Shown: positions 22,695-26,062 of the stretch, piece by piece
How positions within the stretch are numbered: position 1 is the first letter of the stretch
Layout of the letters: each line of letters begins with the position of its first letter
Notes under the pieces: model-generated
What the model saw: only the letters and a program-made list of their open reading frames with translations
What the model was told of the DNA's origin: nothing
The model's database searches: none
Assembly: GCA_051005235.1 (NCBI GenBank)
Contig: JBPCJO010000003.1
Location: 1 to 26,062, forward strand
Length of the DNA stretch: 26,062 nucleotides
Reading direction: 5' to 3'
DNA from: JALQXV01 sp051005235
GTDB taxonomy: Bacteria; Patescibacteriota; Saccharimonadia; Saccharimonadales; 2-12-FULL-41-12
Translations under genes and position numbers: made by a program

Positions 22695-23521
22695 TTATTC
22701 ATCACCTCTGTTATTTTTGGCAAAAACGGATCGCCGAGAGTCAGGTCGTACCCCTTAATATAAGACAAGTAGGAGTAATAAAAATCTATGTACGGAACGG
22801 GCTTATAGGCCCGCGACTGGCTCTCTTTGTGTACAATATAGCCGCCGCCGGCGTACCACGTTTGGTAGCCCGATTTGTTTAATCGCAGGCATAAGTCTAC
22901 GTCGCCGCCACAAATAATGAACCGTTCGTCAAAACCGCCGACCGCCTCAAACTTCTTGCGTTCAATCACCTGTACGGCACCAGTTACCGCACTCATCGGG
23001 CGAGACTCGCTGACGTCGTAAGGATATTTTTCGCTACCGGCTTGCGATAGGGCGTTTTTATATGATTGGCCAACATACATATGATCGCCAAGCAGGCCGG
23101 GGCGAATGTATACTCCGGCGTGCTGGATAGTTTTGCGGTCACCGTATAACAGCAGGCAGCCTACCATTCCCACTTTTGGGTCTAAGGCCTTAGCATACAT
23201 TTTTTCGAGCACGCCAGCCGATTCGTCGGCAAATTCGGTGTCGTTATTTAAGAAGAGTATAGAGTCGCCCAAACTCTGCTTAACTGCCCAGTTATTCATC
23301 TTCTGGTAGTTAAATGGCTGGTTGTATTCCACAATCCTTACGTTCCCTATGCCGCTCAGACGCTCTTTAAGCTCTGATAATTCATGAGGTGAGGAATTAT
23401 TGCTGACCATCAAAAATTCTTTAACAGGCGGCCCATATTGAAGGAACGTGGTTACCGCCAGACTGGTCATTTTTGCTTTGTCTTTGAAGGGGATTATAAC
23501 GGAGATATCGAGTAGTTTCAC
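22691..23521 (-). CDS. Glycosyltransferase family 2
   Basis: 276 residues. ISVIIPFKDKAKMTSLAVTTFLQYG starts the GT-A fold; VSNNSS and FLNNDTEF are the nucleotide and metal motifs. GAVQVIERKKFEAVGGFDERFIICGGDVDLCLRL carries the acceptor-side catalytic region (GGDVDLC), as in many surface-glycan GT2 enzymes. It precedes the WsaF-like gene with a four-base overlap and follows the secreted repeat protein after 19 bases, all on the minus strand. That suggests one operon joining secreted proteins with glycosyltransferases. Confidence 0.9.
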   Translation of the reverse strand: MKLLDISVIIPFKDKAKMTSLAVTTFLQYGPPVKEFLMVSNNSSPHELSELKERLSGIGNVRIVEYNQPFNYQKMNNWAVKQSLGDSILFLNNDTEFADESAGVLEKMYAKALDPKVGMVGCLLLYGDRKTIQHAGVYIRPGLLGDHMYVGQSYKNALSQAGSEKYPYDVSESRPMSAVTGAVQVIERKKFEAVGGFDERFIICGGDVDLCLRLNKSGYQTWYAGGGYIVHKESQSRAYKPVPYIDFYYSYLSYIKGYDLTLGDPFLPKITEVMNK

Positions 23522-23540
23522 AGCTACAATCTTAGCACGT

Positions 23541-25247
23541 TTACGGGGTCAAGAAGCCTATTCCCTCAAGTCTATAGCCAAAGCTCTGAGCAGCTACGGC
23601 TTTTTCTTCTTCAGATATTGTGTACAGGTAAACTCCGTTTGGATTAGACAACCTATATGTTTTATTGAGGTTTGGGTCACTCAGCGTACCGTAGGTATAC
23701 ATGGCAATACCTTCGTCACGGTAACCTAGTTGAGTTGCTCTAATTCGCTCAAGCAAGCTTGTCGTTAGAACGTACCCGCGGCTACTGGCTAACCTATAAA
23801 CCGGGACTACAATTGGGTTAAGCTCGGTTATACCTTGAAACCCAATTCCTTCATATCTATAGCCATAAACCTGCATTGCGCTATCGCGTTCCGTCGCAGA
23901 AAGTGTATACAGGTAAATTCCGTTCGGGTGCGAGAGCCGGTATACTGGCGAGACGGCTGCGCCCGGTTTTTCATATAAGGCAAAAGTCACCCCTTCATAT
24001 CTATAACCGAAGCTTACATACGAATCTCGCTCAAAACTGGATATTGTATAAAGGTAAGTTCCGCTTGGACTCGCTACCCTGTAAACCGGTCGTGCCGATT
24101 GTGGGTTAACAGAAGAGTCAACTCCGTTAAACGCTACGCCCTCAAATCTAAATCCGTATTGATTGACCGCAGAGTCGCGCTCTACCGCTGAGTCAGTAAA
24201 TAAGTAACGGCCACCGCGCTCAAGTCGATAAACTGGTTTCCCTTGTCCGGCCTCTTCTTTTAGTATTTGCCCATCATACATATAACCAATACTGGTAGCA
24301 GCACAAACCTCCGACGGATTAGTTGTTAACAAGTGGTTACCGGTGCCCTTATTGTAGAGCCTATATATACCGCCAGGGGAAGCGGCAGGGAACACGCAGT
24401 TAGCGTTAGTCGTTGAGCCAAACCAGTCGTTAAATAAGCGCCAGAAGTTGCGATTGCCATATGCCCCGCAACCATCGCCGCTACCATATAGATTCGCTAA
24501 GGCAGACGGGTTTGGTTGGTAAGGTGTAAAGTTGTATAGGCCTGCGGTTGCTTGGTTTTGAATAAATACATTCGTTCCGCTGCAACCGGCGTTCGGGTTG
24601 TATTGTATGTAGTTATCACGACCGGCTCGGTAGCGGAAGAGCGTAGAGTCGCGGGCGTACTTTTTAAATTGTCTGGCGGCATTATATACCTGGTTAAAAA
24701 AGCCGTAATACTCGGCGTCACAAGGTGCCGTATCGGGGCAACCATAGCCAGTTGCGCTTCTGTATTGAATGCTCCAAGGCCAGTCATCAGTTACCAGTGA
24801 CTGTTCTTTTTCGAGTAAGACAATTAGTACTTTGGGGTTAATCCCGCAGGCTTGCGAGACATCATAAATTATTCTGGCGGCCGACTTCGCCCCCCCATTA
24901 TAGGCGTTACAAAGGCCAGTTTCGGCAGCTCTTGAAGGGGTGTCTTGGGTGTAATTACGCAAGCACGTGTAAGGCGGAGGGTAACCTCGCGAAGTTGCGT
25001 ATTCAGCACGAGTTCCACTTCCGTAAGGTTGCGTACCGTTGGTGTCGCAAGATGGAACCTTGCTGTTTAAAAACACTTGGACGGTGTTTGGATCTATAGT
25101 GTTGGGATTAAAAAATACGCCGTCGTCTATAATTCGGCCAGGTTTAAATTCTGAACCAGATAACGCCGAAACCGGAGGAGACGTAATGGCAGTAACAGCA
25201 ATTAGGCTGAGGAACAGTAAGGTTAAGTCGCCGAATAGTTTACGCAT
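23541..25247 (-). CDS. Secreted protein with a Cys-rich N-domain and six DUF5648-like repeats
   Basis: 568 residues. A signal peptide (1-29, cleavage near VSA-LS) leads to a domain at about 35-280 beginning FKPGRIIDDGVFFNPNT and containing LIVLLEKEQSLVTD (E146, E148). About eight cysteines in this part probably form disulfides. Its lytic-transglycosylase-like look (an acidic residue in a helix before W/Y segments) suggests cell-wall activity, but I cannot confirm this. Residues about 296-568 contain six repeats of about 48 residues, each VYRLxxPxGxYLYTxSxxERDS...GYRYEGIGF, the DUF5648 pattern, usually in secreted enzymes. The gene is four bases after the membrane-anchored protein gene, in the same operon. 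Confidence 0.85.
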   Translation of the reverse strand: MRKLFGDLTLLFLSLIAVTAITSPPVSALSGSEFKPGRIIDDGVFFNPNTIDPNTVQVFLNSKVPSCDTNGTQPYGSGTRAEYATSRGYPPPYTCLRNYTQDTPSRAAETGLCNAYNGGAKSAARIIYDVSQACGINPKVLIVLLEKEQSLVTDDWPWSIQYRSATGYGCPDTAPCDAEYYGFFNQVYNAARQFKKYARDSTLFRYRAGRDNYIQYNPNAGCSGTNVFIQNQATAGLYNFTPYQPNPSALANLYGSGDGCGAYGNRNFWRLFNDWFGSTTNANCVFPAASPGGIYRLYNKGTGNHLLTTNPSEVCAATSIGYMYDGQILKEEAGQGKPVYRLERGGRYLFTDSAVERDSAVNQYGFRFEGVAFNGVDSSVNPQSARPVYRVASPSGTYLYTISSFERDSYVSFGYRYEGVTFALYEKPGAAVSPVYRLSHPNGIYLYTLSATERDSAMQVYGYRYEGIGFQGITELNPIVVPVYRLASSRGYVLTTSLLERIRATQLGYRDEGIAMYTYGTLSDPNLNKTYRLSNPNGVYLYTISEEEKAVAAQSFGYRLEGIGFLTP

Positions 25248-25251
25248 AATG

Positions 25252-25812
25252 TTAGTTTACCTCTATTTGGCGTGAGTCTGATACGCCATCAGCCGTGCTT
25301 GAGGAGTAAGATACCGTTACAGACCAGCTGCCTTTTTGCCTAAGTTCGTTAACCGGCACGCTCATAACCGGGCAGTCCATCGAATTCGCACCCCGGACTG
25401 CCTCTACCTGTACATTCATTATCTCGGAACCTTTTTGGAAAATCGCTTTACAGACACCGAACTCTTCAAAAACGCCACTGACGTAGGCGCCGGCTTCTAC
25501 TTTATCGCCATACTGGCCGGCGTACGTTATTGTTGGTTTAACTGATTTTTTGCCGCTGGGCGGGGCTTGCCCTCCAGTTGAGTTTTGCTTGTCCTGAATG
25601 ATTTTTTCTTTATTTGCTTCGGTGCGTTGTACGTCTTCGGGAGTAGGAGGGTCGAAGTTTATATCTGGCTGTTGCTGGCTCTGGTCAGAATCCTCGGCAG
25701 TTTTTTCTGAGTTATTTTGATTACTCAAAAAATAATAGGCTCCCAAAACTAAAATAAGCGCGACTACGGCTACCAAGATTATTACTTTTTTAGTTTTTTT
25801 ATTTTTGAGCAT
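25252..25812 (-). CDS. Membrane-anchored extracellular protein, unrecognised family
   Basis: 186 residues. A lysine-rich N-terminus (KNKKTKK) precedes one hydrophobic helix (about 9-28); the rest would be outside. Residues 29-90 are a Q/E/P/N-rich linker and 92-186 a small beta-rich domain with two cysteines (C118 and C137) in YGDKVEAGAYVSG and WSVTVSYSSSTADG, which resembles an Ig-like fold. It is the first gene of the minus-strand group that continues with the DUF5648 protein and two glycosyltransferases. The 98 bases upstream are shared with the divergent M23-like gene. Function unknown. Confidence 0.75.
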   Translation of the reverse strand: MLKNKKTKKVIILVAVVALILVLGAYYFLSNQNNSEKTAEDSDQSQQQPDINFDPPTPEDVQRTEANKEKIIQDKQNSTGGQAPPSGKKSVKPTITYAGQYGDKVEAGAYVSGVFEEFGVCKAIFQKGSEIMNVQVEAVRGANSMDCPVMSVPVNELRQKGSWSVTVSYSSSTADGVSDSRQIEVN

Positions 25813-25910
25813 AACTGTTAATTTACTTTAACAAAAAAGAAGCGTTTTGTATATAGCCAAATAACATAAAATTGTGTTACAGTAGTAGGAGTAGAACAAC
25901 CAATACAAAA

Positions 25911-26062
25911 ATGAAAAAAATAACTCCAATACTAATATCTATGTTGTTAGTCGCCCTGTCTGTAGTGGCTGTGCCGCCGAAGCCTGTTCATGCTCTGCAA
26001 CAGCTGGTTTTCCCGGTGCTTGGAGCGGCTCGTTATTCAAACGACTTTTATGTACCGCGCCC
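25911..26062 (+). CDS. Secreted protein start, probably M23 (LytM) peptidase, cut by window edge
   Basis: 50 codons from ATG at 25911, open to the window end. A signal peptide MKKITPILISMLLVALSVVA with probable cleavage after VHA is followed by LVFPVLGAARYSNDFYVPR. That sequence matches the usual lead-in of LytM/M23 zinc peptidases (FPV...YSNDF...APR) before the HxxxD and HxH residues, which would lie outside the window. The motif TGTTACAGTAGTAG lies at 25875-25888. No Shine-Dalgarno sequence is close to the ATG (AGGAG is about 20 bases away). A signal for cell-wall remodelling, if the family call holds. Confidence 0.7.
   Translation, partial: MKKITPILISMLLVALSVVAVPPKPVHALQQLVFPVLGAARYSNDFYVPR

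Noticed and set aside
1..26062. Recoding of TGA as glycine (as in some CPR lineages)
   Set aside because: TGA is the natural stop of several genes here, including the RHH antitoxins and the 912-residue hydrolase; no in-frame TGA interrupts conserved domains.

Overview
The window reads as a replication-origin neighbourhood joined to a cell-surface glycan locus. The core genes are recF, dnaN, dnaA, rpmH, rnpA, yidC and jag. TGA is used as an ordinary stop in several genes, so this is not one of the lineages that read TGA as glycine. The best guess is a Patescibacteria/CPR genome, most likely Saccharibacteria-like. That is inferred from gene content: single-membrane-style surface proteins with C-terminal membrane anchors, a Wzm/Wzt exporter, many secreted repeat proteins, and no outer-membrane genes. 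It was not tested by phylogeny.

Layout. 1-1285 (minus): end of an AbrB-type antitoxin, then recF. 1349-2820 (plus): two toxin-antitoxin modules, RHH-PIN and Phd-PIN, wedged between recF and dnaN. 2845-5613 (minus): dnaN and dnaA, with DnaA-box-like 9-mers in both flanking gaps (candidate oriC). 5899-8032 (plus): rpmH, rnpA, yidC, jag. 8029-11306 (minus): a small two-helix membrane protein and a 912-residue surface SGNH/GDSL hydrolase. 11438-13163 (minus): an AbrB-PIN module followed by an overlapping GT4 glycosyltransferase. 13310-14692 (plus): O-antigen-ligase-like membrane protein. 14817-16451 (plus): AlbA/Schlafen-like plus HATPase regulator ending in an 11-bp tandem repeat. 16577-17160 (minus): an RHH-MazF module. 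17215-23521: glycosyltransferases around a Wzm/Wzt ABC exporter and a methyltransferase with a C-terminal coiled coil. 23541-25812 (minus): a secreted protein with six DUF5648-like repeats and a membrane-anchored protein, in line with two glycosyltransferases. 25911 to the end (plus): start of a secreted, M23-like peptidase.

How it fits together. The exporter, ligase-like protein, methyltransferase and five glycosyltransferases could build and export a surface polysaccharide or glycosylate surface proteins. The secreted hydrolase and repeat proteins are probably neighbours on the same cell surface. The stable replication/ribosome/insertion block is interrupted by toxin-antitoxin modules.

Three patterns are not explained by ordinary annotation. 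(1) A family of three perfect hairpins, each with an exactly 14-nt loop and related but compensated stems. (2) Near-consensus promoters placed so that the first transcribed base falls at or next to the start codon (leaderless or nearly so), above all at the toxin-antitoxin modules. (3) A Wzt with a C-terminal glycan-binding-type domain, overlapped by a methyltransferase-plus-coiled-coil gene, resembling the WbdD chain-length terminator/ruler logic. No gene-free stretch exceeds about 300 bases. I saw no tRNA, rRNA, CRISPR array or transposase gene.
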